The notes under the pieces: generated by a model | What the model saw: the letters and a program-made list of their open reading frames with translations, nothing else | The model's database searches: none | Told to the model about the DNA's origin: nothing | Translations under genes and position numbers: made by a program | Shown here: positions 41,837 to 56,350 of the stretch, one piece after another | Layout: each line of letters begins with the position of its first letter | How positions within the stretch are numbered: the stretch's first letter is position 1 | Assembly (NCBI GenBank): GCA_017590115.1 | Contig: JAGGNK010008781.1 | Location: 4,381,371-4,445,370, forward strand | Source: Montifringilla adamsi | Lineage: Eukaryota > Chordata > Aves > Passeriformes > Passeridae | Length of the DNA stretch: 64,000 nt | Reading direction: 5' to 3'

Positions 41837-44800
41837 AACTCCGTTTTCAGCCATGTGCAGCACCATCACCTTGGGTGTTAATTGATCTTCTTAAGTGTGC
41901 AGACTCCTCTGGCAGTGGCAATAGGCTTCCCAAATGCCTGATTTCTTCCAAAGTGGAAAAAACCCACTTACAACTTGAAAATAGGCTTTACTGAAAGCAG
42001 GAATTTCAGACTTTGTGTTTCATAAGTTTACCAGCCCTTCCTGCCCCATGTGCTCAAGGTGACATTCAGACCACATGTGAAAGAAGCAAGTCCTGACCAG
42101 CAGGTCCCAGGTGGATGGAGAGCTGAGGTATTCCTGCTCCTGGGATTCTTTGCACAGCTCTGTGATTTCACTTGGGTGTTGTCCTGGACTCTGTTCCATT
42201 CAGCACTCATGTTTCTCTGGCTATTAGATAATTTTGAAACCAGTCCTGTCACCTGCCCTCTCTTTGGCACGTGTTTGGTTACTGCAGAGTGCAAAAGGAA
42301 CTCAGTCTCTGTGGTAATGAATGTGTTGCTCTTCACTCCCTGGTCCTTGCCCTGGAGTTATTCTGTGTTTGGTTGTTGCTCATGGAGCTTCCTCCCTTTT
42401 GGCAGATTTTCCAAGTAACATGTGAATCAAATTGATATGATTTCTCTGTCCTTGAGTTTGTAAACAGAGATAAGAAAACTTCGCACAGTCTTGAAAATTC
42501 TGGTGTAGTGTTGCTTGTGGGGAGTGCTGTGCAGATCAGGGACAGGGCTCAGGATCACATTGGAGAGGATTTCCCTGTGTCAGTTAGGGACACCTTACAG
42601 TTGTGATTTCCTCTCCTTGCTGCTCATGTGTTTAAAAATTGTGCTGGTTTCTTATTGGGCAGTTTCATAGACAAAGGTATTTCTCCAAGCCATGGTGTGT
42701 TTCCTGAAATTGATACTCCACAGAAGTTGATAACTTGGCACTGTCCCTATCCAGGGAAGTGTCCTTTGGCAGTGCATTGGTCATGCTGGGTAGTTAGTGA
42801 AAAATTTGACTAATTGTGGGCATGTCTAAATGCAGATTGGAGTGTTCTGCATTCATTTATGTGTAATGTTGCTGTTCTTTCCTCATTTTCAAGCCGTTTA
42901 TTTTGATGGAATGTTTTCTTGCATGAGGTTTGAAGTCTTTCACTTCCCAAGCTGGGTGAATGTCCATGATGCTGTTGATCATAGGGAGGCGTGCAGTGCT
43001 GCAGCCTTTCTGCTCATTGATTTTATAAATTTATTTATTTCTTAGGGTAGGTGCAGCTTGTTCAATTCTCAAGTAGCAGGCAGCATTTGAGGAGGAAGGG
43101 ACCGTTCCAGTGAATCCTTTCTGGAGCAGGAGATCCTGCTGTGTGCTGTGGGCTGCTTGGAAAAGCGAGACTGAAATAAATGCTCAATCCTGCAAGCCCA
43201 GGCATGAGGCTTGTGGTGATGCTGTGAGCCCAGTCTGTATCACTGCTTTGTGTTTGGTGCACAGAGGTGACTGGAACCTGGGAATGTTGCAATGTTTTTA
43301 GGTGTGTTTTTAGTTTTGTGTGTAAGAATTGCCCAAAGGCATTGTAGGGCAAAAGCCACAGATTTTTTGCTTTTGCTTCAGAAATCTCTTTAAATGAAGA
43401 CTCCCTGGTTGTGGTACTAGGATTTGCAGTGTAAACCACTGCGTGGTTGTCTTGAGCTTGCAGCCAAAGAGACTGGAATAATAGCATCAGGAGAGCTGAG
43501 GAATTCTCTCCACAGCAACCAGTCTTGAATCCTAATCATGGCCCTTGGAGCGACCACAGGCTTGGTAGGTTTAACAGCTTAACTGGAAGACTTCATGCTT
43601 GACAAACTCAAGATGCATCTGCTCTAGGCAGCTGGATGTGCAGACTTTTCCTAAAAATGTCCAGGAATTGGCTCTTGGGTTGCCTGGATATGTGTTTCCA
43701 GTGAGATTTGACTGCTGATTCCGAAGAGATGTTCTTCTTGCTGGTTTAGAAGTGAAGTTGTTTCTCTGTTCTCTCGTCCTTCATTGACCCTCAGTGAGAT
43801 TGAAGGACATCCATGAACTTCTGAATTCTCAGGCCATTCTTTTCAAGCTGAGTTCCAGGAATAAATAAAATATTTACAAGTACCAAAGCCAGAGCAAGTC
43901 AATTGCTCTTTGCCTTGAGAGGGCTTCTATAGGTGAAGAGGACTTTCCATGTCTTGAGTTCTGTTAACTGACAGGAAAAACAAATTCTCATGAAAACCTG
44001 GATATTGAGTGTTGCCAAAACATACTAAATTTAGTGTGGTGACTGTTTTATCTATTTGCAGCTATTGCTTAAAAAACCCCCTAATGTTTCCCTTTTAGTC
44101 TCATGATTGGTATGGCCTGAACATCTGATCACAAAAGGATGTTTAAGTCTACTGGGTGATGATTCTCCTCAGGCCTAGGCTTAAAGAATTCAGACTCTTA
44201 AATTAAGCTGTTTATGGGAGCATACTTTATCTTTAGATTCTTTTCTCAAATCAAGGAGGTTTATTTTCTTGGTTCCCACTGTCTTTGTTCTGGGAATATA
44301 TAATGCTGGAACTTTTGCAAACAAAGACACTTTCAAACAGCTTGGGGATATTTTTCAGTGCACATGTATAAATAGGAGATCATTAATACATTTTTTTTGC
44401 AGTTTCTGAATGCCTTACGCTTATGTTGAAACAATGGGAGTTGAGTTTTCTTTTTATGCTCTTCATCTCCACAAAACACGCTTGAGGAGAGGAAATGAAT
44501 GTTTTCTGGGGGTTGTGTGATTTGTGGTGATGCAGCTTGAGCAGTCCAGGGCACAGAGAGGGTTATTATCCAAAACACTGCTTGTTTGTGGTTGAGTCAT
44601 GTCCAATGAGCACACACTTAAACATTGGGGGTGGGGGGATCTGGGCTCTTCTAAAGCCACTTGCAGAGCTGTTCATTAAAAGTTCTTATCAGAATTAAGT
44701 GCCAAAACTTCCAGTTTTGGGCTAGAGTAAAGCCTCTGCTTGCCTGAAAGGAGATAGTGTTGGTCTTGGAGCAGTGTGAGAACTGAAAGCTTCTTACTAT

Positions 44801-46261
44801 TGTAGTAATTACGAGTCAGGATGGTCATTAGGCTGGTGTAACGAGCAGGAAAAGATAACAATTCAGTTGCTGGAGGTTTGGTGTCTCCCCAGTTTTCACT
44901 TGGAGGGAAGAGGCATGTGTGCTCCAGCAGCTCCTCCAAAGAGCGATGCTGCAGCACGGGCAGCTTTGGAGTGAGGCTTGTCTTTCTGTACACAGTTAGA
45001 TGGGCTTTAATGTGGGCAGGGTGGAGATCTGAGCCTTATTTCCAGGTCAAAACACCCCTTTCATTTGGTTGGGGGCTGGGAATTGCCAGGAGCCGAGTGG
45101 GATGTTAACTCCAGCTCCAGGCTTGACCCAGTTCCTGCACAGAGCTCCGGGAAGCTCCGAACGGGCAATTCCAGCTCTGCTGCAGGGGCAGCGCTGGGAT
45201 GTGGAGATGGATGGCAAAGAGAGAGGAAAAATGAGTTAGCTGCATTCTGTTGTTTAAATCTAAACGACGTGGGTTTAGTGCATTGGGGAGGAGGTGAAGG
45301 AGTCAAGATGCTCGGCCTGTACTTTGTTAGTTTTTCTTTGATTTTGGTAGTTACCATTCATAACCCTTCCTACCTCTTTCTGGCAGGGTAGGAAGCTGCC
45401 AGTGTTTTAGTGAAATGCATGGAAATAAGAGGATTTGTGTGTGCTGTTAATGCTGCTACATTGTTGCCATACACAGCAGCCTCTTCTGTTTATATTTTCA
45501 TAGTGACTGTTTTTGTAATCACATTATTGGTTAAATATGTGCTTTCAGTGCCTTTCAACGAGTGATGTTAATAAATGTCAAGTTCTAAAACTGGTTATTC
45601 CTGCTGTTGTAAAATGAGGACCATCATTATTTTACAGTGTTGGTGAGACTTTGAAAGGCACGAACAGGAGCGGAATTTTAAGTTTGTCTTTATTTTGCTC
45701 TTTTAATGAGCTCAGCCTTGAGCCTGTGCTGGGCTTGGCTGTCTCAGTGCAGCCGTAGCACCGGCGGCTCCTCGCAGGGAGGGAGTTGTGCCAACATTTA
45801 GGAGGGATGTTTATCTGCTGGGAGTATGTTCAACCATACAAGGCTTTCGATGGACAAAGCTGCCTCATCCATAACGAGGCCAGCAAACCAGGATGTGTTT
45901 TAAACAGAGTTGGAATTTCTGGCCACTGTAACTGTTTGATATTTCATGAGAATACTGGGAATTCTTCATTGACCCAAACGAGCACAACAGGCCTTTCTGC
46001 TGGAGCTGAGCAGCACGGCTGGCTCTCTCCCTGACTGAGGGACTTTACAGAAATGTCACTGTTGTTATTGTTGTCAAACAGTGTCTTACTGTATTGGCAC
46101 TACTGAATGTCAAATATTAGTGTAATCTGTCATTAGGATGTTTTCAGCAACATGATGGCTGGAGAATTATCTAAATACCATCCTGTTCCTGCTGTAAACA
46201 TGATGCAGTGTGGGTTTTCTGCATGTTTGAGCAGTAGTAACAGTTCTGTCCAGGAGAAGCT

Positions 46262-46390
46262 GGGGCTGCCCCATCCTTGGAAGTGTCCAAGGCTTGGAAC
46301 AACCTGGTTTGTGGAAGGTGTCCCTGCCCATGGCAGGAGATGGAATGAGATGAGCTTTAAGATGCCTTCTAACACTTCTCTTCTTCTATA
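46262..46390 (+). mobile_element. CR1 LINE 3' end
   Basis: CCATCCTTGGAAGTGTCCAA, GGCTTGGAACAACCTGGTTT, GGTGTCCCTGCCCATGGCAG and a decayed tail. Confidence 0.8.
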
Positions 46391-49300
46391 ATACATATAT
46401 TCATTTATCCAAGTAGTATTAGATATTTCTAAAATGTATGGATTTATGTATCATAATTCTTACAAGTCATCATAATGTTCAGTTAATGTTCTTCACAAAA
46501 TGAATATTTAAAAAAATAATTAAATCACTGCAGCCCTGTGGCTGCTGTCTGCTAAGGAGAGATTAAATGAATCACTCTGATTACAGCAGAGTTTCCAGTA
46601 CAACTTCAGGTCTTTGTTACTCTCCTAAGTACAGTTTTAGTCACTGTTCCTGTGTGGATGTGCTGGAGAGGTTTCCACGTGTCTGACCTGCTCTCACTTG
46701 ACAGGGCAGTGATGTTTTGTTGCCTCCTTCCCCAGCTGGGTGAATCACAGCCCCCATCAGAAGTGCTCATCAATAGTTACAGGTCAGCATTTCAAGAAGG
46801 TCAGGGAGGCTGCTTTCTGCCTCGTGAGCATTATGCTAATTCAGTCGTTAGACATATTGGAATTGTGCTTCCTTTTGCTTCTGCAGTGCTTGCAGATTCC
46901 ACGGGAGCCTTTTCCCTGAGCTCGGAGCACAGAGGGTTAGTTTTGGGCAGGGAGAGGTTGTCTTATAGCCTGTGTTGTAGTCACACACAGGAAATGTGTC
47001 TGTAGATCTCAGTGTGAATCTGTTCGTCGTGTGAAATATTTGCTTGAATAGTGTCACTGTCATGTTGGTGCTTGTGCATGAGGAGGAAATGGAAGGGAGA
47101 TGATGGAGAGGCTGAAGGATTAAGATGAAATGCATGTTTTCCTCTCCCAAAGGCACTTCACTGAAGCACCTGTGTAACTTAGGCCCCAGTACTGACACTT
47201 CTGAGGAACCATACTGAGCCTTTTCTCTCTTATTTGTTCTTAAATACTGGGAATGTGTTTTAGTGTTGCTTCCACATCACCACATGTAGAATCTTCAGAT
47301 TGTTTGTGCTCTGTGTGTGTGATCTATGTGTAAAGTAATGATCACACAGAGCATTGTCTTTGTTGATATTGGACTGTTGCACACAATGTACAAAGCAATT
47401 GATCTGGAATCCAGGTTTGTTCTCCTGTAGATTTATGGCTGGCTCAGATGGTGTTTTCACGCACTTGGCTCTATAGGGAGCAGGTTCATATATTTTTCAA
47501 ATTGTCTCAGAAATTCTTGTTTCACTTCCATTGTATTATTTTATTTATAATTTAACAGCTTTCATGCCAGATTTGCACGCTTCAAAAATGCTGAAAATGG
47601 TTACTTTAAAGATTTTTCCATCTTTGTTCACCTTGACTGTAGAAATGGTTGTGCTCTCTTCTCTGTCATGTCTTGTCTAATAACTCTGGAAAGCTGGGCT
47701 TGAACCGAGCTCTCAGAGCCCAGGCTTGGAGCTGCTCACAGAGAGAGTCAGCACCACAATTTGTCAGATCTAATGGCTCTGCTCCTGCTCACATCTGGAC
47801 TGAAGGCTGGAGTAAAAAACTTGTTAAGACATGAGTGTATATTTTAAAATATATAATTAACAGAAGGTTGTTTATAACTGTTTACCAATGTGCAAGACAG
47901 TGTTTGTAGTAGGTTGGACTGGCTTTTATTAGACTTCAGAATCTGTGGCATTTATCACTTTGCTGCAGAGCAAACAGGCCACACACTGCCTGAGCACTGG
48001 GCAGGTTTGGTCAGGCAGAGCTCTTCCAGCCTGTCTGGCTGCTTTTTGTTAATGCTGATTTTTGAACACTTTGGCTCTTGAACCTGATGACTTTGGGGAG
48101 GAGAACTCAACAGGCTGACCAGGGCAGTTCTTGGGCAGAGTTTGTGTCCGGTAGTTCATGTGGACCTTTTGTCCGTGGTTTGCTGGTTGGTTCATATGTG
48201 ATGAAACAAAATGAAAAAATTGCCCAATCTTCTTCACTGAGCAGGTGTCTCCTGTTGGCTCATCATGTTTCAAAGCTGCAGATTACTAAAAAATGAAAAG
48301 AAATTAGATTTTGTGCCTAAGTCACTTCTGAAGCATCCTTCACCAGCTGCTGTCTCATGAAAGACGTTGGGACATGTGGATCTTTAATTTCCTTTCCAAC
48401 TTTGCCACTTCACATTCATTTGCTTGGATTAGTGTGGCTCTTGTTCTGTAACTGATTTTGCTCAGGTGGGATTCCTCCTTCAGAAATTTTTGATGCAGTG
48501 CCAGTTACCTGTTTTTATGACAACTTTATGCCACCCTTTGAACTTGCAGATATGTACCAAAAAGGCCAGCGAAGGAGTTGGCTCAGCAGATTTCTCAGTA
48601 GCTGCACGACTTGCTGTGCCTCTTGAGGCTGGTGAATGCCTCTTCCAGAGGCCTCCAGTGTTGTTAACAGTGGTCACAGTGGGATCAGTGGGTCATGCTT
48701 CACTGTGGGGCTCTGTGGGGACAGGCATGAACAGGGGAGCTGTTCCCCTGTGGGGAGCTGGGAGAACTCGGTGTATCCTGGTTTTCTTTTTGAGTCAAAT
48801 TTCAGTCCAAGGATTCTTCTTTGTAATAACTTCAGAAGGGTGTTTCTAAATTCAATGTGAGATTGTTTTCAGGTTACTAAATCCCTTCCTTGGATATGCT
48901 CTGAGAAACTGGGATCATGTACCAGGGCTGCTGTAATTGTGGTGAGTGTGGCTGGATGGGGGTGATTTGAGGGAAACTTCATGGTCTGGCTGCTCATGGG
49001 CAAGTGAGTGCTCGTGCTGAGGCACTCAGGTCTGGATGAACTGGTAAGGACAAACCTGTGATCTTTCACTCCTCCTAATGTTTGTGAGCTGCACAATATG
49101 CCTGTGTCAGCTATTCATTATTACATTGCCTTAAAATGTAGGTGATCTCTATGTTGGGCCATGAGTTCCAAGTGCTTTCGTGTTACTCTTCTATCTTCAT
49201 TTTGATAGAAAGTTTAAGTGCCTCTCTGCTCGCTGTGCTTAAAACTTCTCAAAAAATTAAAAAGCCCCCAGGGTTCACTTGTGGTTAAAAATGCCCTTCT

Positions 49301-51310
49301 GTGCCAAAGCTGTGAGTGTGGTTTGAGCAGCCCCTGGGGGTCCCTGGGCCTCCTGTCCCTGTGCTGGGCATGTTCCACACCAGTGCTCGTGCACATCCAG
49401 GCACTCCCAGGTTCCCAGTCCCACCAGAGCTGCTTTTTCCCACTCCAGCTATTTCTTTATCTTTCACCCCTCTCGATAAATACATTAATGTTTTTAGTGC
49501 CTGAACTGTTGTCTTTCAATTAATAGGCATTTTTTTCCCCTTCTGTGCTTTCTCAAGCGTGTAGGGAGGTGGAGGAGATTGTTTAGTACTCACAAAGCTT
49601 TTGGGTAGTGTACGTGTTATCAATAATTCATTACAGGCCTTGATTTTGCTGAATAACGTTGTGTTTCTGAAGAACAAGGTAGTGTACAATGCATGTGCAG
49701 GCTTGTTGCTGTCAGAGTTCTTGGCTTAAACATCCTTTTGTTCAGAAATGAGTAGAAATGCAGCATCACTGCTCTGGCTCCTCACAGTCACACGCGACCC
49801 TCTGTGCTCTGTTCCATTCCTGGGGCTTTGGGGGAAGAGGAAGCTCCTTTGTGGCGTGCTGGTAACAATGCCCTGCTCACAGGCAACCAAAGGAACACTT
49901 GTACAAGCTGGCAATACCCAGCCAGTGGTTCTGAGGTGGGCATTTGCATTAAAGTGGGGGGAAAAAACCTATTTCCTGCATATGTGAAAAGCCAGATGTG
50001 CCCACTGAAGGAAAAAGAGGAGCCTTATCATCAAGACAGCAGCAGTAGCTCCTCTGGCACAACGTCAGGCTTTGTTGACAGAGCAGGTTTGTTCTGGGTG
50101 TGCAGCTCAGGGCACTTTATTGATGGCTGGCAGGAGGCAGCACCCTGCTGCAGCACCGTATCCTACCTGATTTAATGCCAGGTTCAGTACACAAGGAAGA
50201 GATCAAAGAGCTGTTGGAACACTGGGAAAAACCTGAAAGGCAAAAGGATTTCATGTCTCAGTATGTCAGTGTGTTTAGGGCAGCGGGTGACATAAGGGAT
50301 TTTGGCTCAGGGAATGATACATGCCACCAAGTATTTGGCTTTTATAACAAATACTCAGACTCAGAATAGATCCACCCATCTCTCTTTAATCCAATGCTTT
50401 TTTCACTATCTTTGAGACAGGAGTGGAAATGGTAAATCTGAAGGTCATGTCCATTTGATCTTAATGAGTTTTAATGGCTCCATCAAGTATCCTGAAAGAC
50501 ATAACTGGAGTAAAATTAATCCAATTTAATACTGTTAATAATTTTCTAGTTCCAAGTTGGGTCATCTTTTCTGTGGAGCACTTCAGTTGCTGCTGTAGAG
50601 CTGAGGATGGAGGTGCTGCCTGGGAGATAGAGCTGTGTTGTTTATTAATGCCAGCTCTGCCAGTCTTTTGTCACAGTGCTTGTCTCCTGCAGCAGTACCA
50701 GGGAGATCTCCTTATCTCCAGCTCAGCACCGCTGTGCTGCAGCTTTGCAGGCTTCATCTTCAGGGCAGAGGTTGTTGTGACTCAGAGGAGCAGGCTTTGA
50801 AATTGTTCATTTGTTCAAGAACAGAATCATTTGTTCCTGGGAACCACCTGGTCCAGCCCCCTGTTTATCAGTGTCTTGCTGCCATGCAGCTGCAGTTCAT
50901 TTCTAGAGCACTGCCTGGTACGAGTATTTTGGGCTCGAGTGTATTTGCTTGTTGACTGAACTTGACTACGTGCTTATGCTCTGACTAATCAAATATCTGA
51001 AAGGTGGAATGATGGACTGAGTGGAGAAATTGCTGTGACACAGTGTTGGCTCTCTGTTTTGATAGAAAATGTGTCATTAGCAGCCAAATCGAAAACTGTT
51101 GAACATAGAGCTTTTTGCATACGATTTCTTAAGATCACAAGTAGCAAACCAGCCATCAGAGAAGACATCTGATAGCAGAGCTGTGAGAGCTGAAGCAGTA
51201 CATAAATATTCCTATCAAGAATGTGCAGTGACAGTTTTCTCCAGATCTCCCAGGGAGGCTGTGGAGTCTCCCTCAGTGTAGTTATTCCAGAACCATGTGC
51301 TCTGAAATGA

Positions 51311-51385
51311 CCCTGCTTGAGCAGGAAGATGGGACCAGATGACCCTCTGTGGTTCATTCCAGCCTGAGCCAGTCTGTGATCATGT
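51311..51385 (+). mobile_element. CR1-like LINE 3' tail
   Basis: CCTGCTTGAGCAGGAAGATG, GGACCAGATGACCCTCTGTG and TTCATTCCAGCCTGAGCCAG resemble CR1 tails of the 'ccctgcttgagcaggggggttggac' kind. Confidence 0.65.
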
Positions 51386-54300
51386 GATTTCTTTTAGTCC
51401 AGGTGAAAGCTTAGGAGCAGTGTAATCTATTGCAGCATCTCTGCTCTGAGTGTTTTATCAGTAGCTGCCACGTGCGCTTTGTGAATGAGTCTTTGCTGGC
51501 GACTGTGCAGCTTCCAAATGTGTCTGTCAGGAAAAGTACAGGTATAAAAATAATGCACTGTAAACCTGCTTTCTTGTTTTTGCAGAAGCAAAGGAATGTT
51601 AATTCTTAGCCCTCGGATACACATTAGTCACCATAGCTATGTATACACATATATAATTTTTAATGTCATGGTTTTGGTCTTCTTGCCCATCACTCTCTTT
51701 CCTTTGTCCTCCAGTTTTATGGGTTCAGGTTTTCTCCAGATTACACTGTTGAAGTGATCTCTCGGTGTGTTCAAGGTCGTGCTCCAAGGCCAGTAGCCTT
51801 AGGTTTTCTGAAAGTCTGGATGAAACCACTTTTTTTTTCTCTCCATATGGCAATATCTTAATTAATTCTACAGCACTGAGATGAATGTATAAAGGCTCAG
51901 GATTTATAAATTCGTCCTGGTGACCCCACGTCAATCACAGGACAGCTTGAGCTGGTTGTACTTTCTGAAGGTGGTTTACTGTGCCAGGCCACAAATGTGT
52001 TTTCCAGCGCTGGAAATCCATTAGAATTTGAGGAGGCAGATCAGAGGATTAGGGGCTTTGTCCTTCTGACACAAAAGCACCTGCTGTGCATGAAGGCAAG
52101 CAGGAAATGTCTTCTCACCTCATGCTATTTCTGTGTTACAGTGACCTTCAGAAGCTGGGTTTGTTTGAAGAGATCCTTCCCCTGATTCCTGCCTGGGGGC
52201 ACAGGGCCATGGGTCAGCTTTATTTCTGAAGTCTTCAAAGTGCTATGGAGGCACTTGCCTATTTTTGTAACAAGTAGGTGGATTTTTTCAATAAACCAAA
52301 GCCCACGGATCTGCTTCACTCAATCCTTTGACTTGAATTCCTCAGCAGGTCAGCCAAGCCCTGTCTCCCATGGGAGTGCTGCACCTCCCACAATTCACAT
52401 GAGCTTTGGTGTCCCCACGCTGGCTGCCAGGCTTAGCAAGGTGCTGTGCTGCAGGGCTATTTTTACTGCACCTTTGCTCATCAAGGAGTTCCAATGTCAG
52501 TGTCCAAGTAGCTTCCACCACTGTTTTAGGAGGAAAATGTCCCAATTATATCATTGCTGCTTTTAAAGCATTTGCAGCAGCTGGTGGCTCTGAAGGCAGC
52601 GAATAAAACAAAATCCAGTGGTGATATCCATGTCCTGTCAGCTCTGAGATCAAACAGTTGTCCTTCCTCTTCCCTTGTTGCCAAGAGGATGAGAAATATG
52701 CACAGTTACAGTAAATATTTCCAGGTGTGGGTGGTCTCTGAGCTCCTTTTACTGCTGGAACGTGGTACCGAGCGTGGTGTTGGGGAGGGGAGTATCAGTT
52801 GGAAGAATGCCGAAGTTGTTTTTCAATCCCATATTTCTGTCTGTGCTGCAGCTGGCTCATCCATCTCCTTACACTCCTTCAGCTGTGTCCATGGTGTGCC
52901 TGCCAAACAAGAGCATTCCCACCCAAAGCTGGAGCCTCTGGAGAAACACAGCCCTGCCTCAGTTCTGGGGCTTTGGAAAGTGCTGCCTGTTCGAGGTCAG
53001 AGGGATCAGTAGCTGCCTGATGTATTTATGAAACTATAATGAGCCAAATTTCACCTTTTTAAAGCAAGGTCGTGGAGAAAATACACTCAAAGGATGTATA
53101 AATAAATTAGCTTTTGATTAATTCTATCATATTCAGGATGTGCGGCATAAGATATCAAAAAGAGAGTCAGGGGTTTAACCCATTCCTTCAGAATCCATGC
53201 AGAAAAACTTAACTCCAGCCAAAATTTATTTTAAATACGGTCAAAAGTGAAGTTAAGCTTCCTTCAACAAGAAGACTGTGTTGCAATTAGCCAGCAGGAA
53301 GTTTAATGATGATTTTGAAAAGGTATGAGGAGAAATTTGCCAAATTGCAGATTCAAGTACCCACCCTCTGCTGTGTCCAGGACGTGACCCCATTGACCTT
53401 TGGGAGCTGCAGATAGAATAAAGTCCTCCCTGAAACAACCAAACATCTTCCTGGAAGAACCTTAATTTGACTTACTAATCTTTTTTCAGTTTCACAGTCA
53501 GTTTTTCTTGCTTGTAGCCAAACCTGATCATTAATATTTTATCTGGCACGCAATGCAGTTGTTTCTGGAATGTCTTTTTTTTTTTCCTGCTAAACTGCAT
53601 GGGGAGGTTATTTGGAGGTCTTGTTTGTGGTTTAAAATAATTTGCAAGGATGAAACCTAAAAGAACATTATCAGGAGTTGAAGCTGACCACAAAAGCAAA
53701 GGTTTGATGAGAGAAGCAAACAGAGCAGCATTCTGAGGCCTGCTGGGAATATCCACCTTCTGCACAAATACACTTTTAGCCTCACTTCAGCCTTATCCCA
53801 TAATTCATGTTTTTCTGCAGAATGTCATCCTTGGCTGGCAGAAATCAGGATTTTGCTTTTATTCCCTATTTCAACTGCCAAAAGAATTGGACTTTCTGAA
53901 AATAACCACCCAGTAATGAGCTGCGTGGAATCCCTTGTGTGGAATGCTGGAGGTAAAAGATGATTCACACAGGAGGGTGAGGATATGCAGCTTCTGGTAC
54001 CAAAAAATGGTGATTCACCAACATTTAATGTGATTTTCATTTGGTTGGGGTTTTTTTCTACCTGAGACTCAAGAGACTTTCAAAACAAATTAAGCCTACT
54101 GTGAATCTGGAAAGGGAAGAGAGTTTCCTCTGAAACTGGCAATGAGAGGCTTGGGGAGAAGGAAATTGTGGAAGATTGGGGTGTGATGAGGCAGTTGTGC
54201 AGGTCAGAGGAAATGCCAAGCGTGTTCTCTCAGTCCCTGTGCTCGTGAGGGATCTCTTGAGTAGAACATGATGTACAAAGAGGAAAATCTCCAGCCAAGA

Positions 54301-54764
54301 CCTGGCTTGGACAAAGTTGATCTTGACCAAGGTGTTGGTCTGAATTGTTTGTAGAGCAGCGGTCATTGCCCCCAAAACCCAGTGCAGAAATTTTTGGAGC
54401 TGAATACCCAAAAATGGGTACTTGATAGTAAATCTGTGGTAGCAAACTGTTCCTTTCTGAAGGGTGATATTCTGAAGCTGTTTTCTAGAAAGAACTGGAG
54501 CAATCTTTTGTACATTAATCCTGTTGGGTTACGTTTTATGTGTGACACACAGACATTGTTATGAAAATTGCACAGACTGACAGCTGTGGAAACAGATTAT
54601 TACATGTAATTTTTTACCCAAATCATTCTCTCCAGACACGTCTGTCTCATGAATTCAAGGAAATTTGGAGGATGACTCCCTTTGCCCCACAGCCATCATG
54701 GTGCATTCTGTCCTGGTTACACACAGTAGCATTTTGCTGTTGAATCCTACTCTACCATAAATTA

Positions 54765-54935
54765 ATCACAGAATCCCAGACTGGATTATGTTGGGAGGGT
54801 CAGGGACTGCTTCCACTAGCTCAGGTTGTTCCATGTTGTGTCCAGCCTGGCCCTGGACATTTCCAGGGATGGGGCAACCTGTGCCAGGGCCTCCCACCCT
54901 CACTGTGTTTTCCTGAATCCCTGTCTCAGATGATT
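54765..54935 (-). mobile_element. CR1 LINE 3' fragment
   Basis: AATCACAGAATCCCAGACTG, CCTGGCCCTGGACATTTCCA, GGGATGGGGCAACCTGTGCC, with the usual antisense order. Confidence 0.85.
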
Positions 54936-56282
54936 GTCCTGCTACATCAGGAATGTGATCTTAAATTCATACTGGCCATTCCAATGTATTTAACATAGAA
55001 TTTTTGCTTTACTAAATAAATATTACGGCCTCTGTAGGGCCAGCTTGAATTACTGCAACTGCTGTTCTATAACTTGTTACCATTTTAACTGCCCAATCTT
55101 TGCAGTGTGGAGATTAAAATACAAGGTGTAAAGTTCTCACGTGGGACTGAGGTGGCAGCACTTAGTGGAAAGGGTGGTTGGAAATGCTGCAGCTCTTTAG
55201 TGCAGCTGCATGGGGGTGAAGCTCTGGCAGGTGATGATCGTTATGCAATTGTACTGGCAGGAGCAATTAGAGATTTAGAAGTGCTTGTAAATGATGCTAT
55301 TTATAGGTTGGACACTTTATTTAACAAAATGCTAATCTTTTCTGAAGTGGGAGGAAATGTCAGAGTGGAGTCTTTCATCCTTGGGCTGGGACTGGACTCT
55401 AATGTCCAAAAGAACAGCACTTAGTTCTTCTTGTAAAAGAGAAGAACTAGAGGTTTCCAAGAGACTTGGACATGGGAAATGGAGGAAGGATATTTTGAAT
55501 TTTGCAATACTTAGGAATTCTAATATTAATGATCTGTGGTGCTTTGCAGATCTATCTGGCTTGTGAGATTTGGAATATGTAATTTTAATTCTCAGCCTTC
55601 TAGTTTTCATTATTGAGAAGCAGAACTGAGTTACTGTGAATCTGAGAAAAGATTATTTAAATGCTTTTTATTAGCTGTTTTTACTTTGCGAATAAACTTG
55701 TCCTCGCAAATTAAAAATTAGAGCCATTAGAAAAGTATTTTTGATAATCTCTCCCTTTAAGAGACCCTGAATGTTCTCTTAAATACTACTGATGGATCCC
55801 ACTGCAGGGAATAATAACGTGAATCAGGCTTAAACCCAAAAATAGAAAAAGCCTGCTTTTTACTGAATTACTTTCACTATCTACTTGGTTATGAAAGTTT
55901 CAGAATAAGGGTTTTTTTGCTTCTTTGTGTTATTTTTGTTGCGCTGTAGTAAGTTATGTTCTTGTCAGCACTCACACTCGTACGTGCACAGTGAGTGATA
56001 GGATCTGCTCTGTTAATTCTTATTTAATCCAATCAGCACCTCTCCAAGTGCGGGAAGCAGCAGAAGGAGGATTTCTGGGGAGAACGGGCAGGGATCGCTG
56101 CAGACTGACCCCAGGGTTCGGTCTGTGGGGACAGGAAGGAGAAAAGAGAGAAGAAAAATGTTTGTAAAGACTGAATCATTTTAGACAGCGGGGCAACCTT
56201 TTGTAGGAGGGATGAAATAAACCTTGGTTTATGATCATTGCTCCCAGTAGCTCCTGTGGCTTGTTGGGCCAGGGGAATGTAC

Positions 56283-56350
56283 AGAATCATGGAATCCCAG
56301 ACTGGTTTGGGCTGGAAGAATCCTTAGATATCATCCAGTTCCAACCTCCC
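56283..56350 (-). mobile_element. CR1 LINE 3' tail
   Basis: AGAATCATGGAATCCCAGAC, TGGTTTGGGCTGGAAGAATC, ATCCAGTTCCAACCTCCC. Confidence 0.85.
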
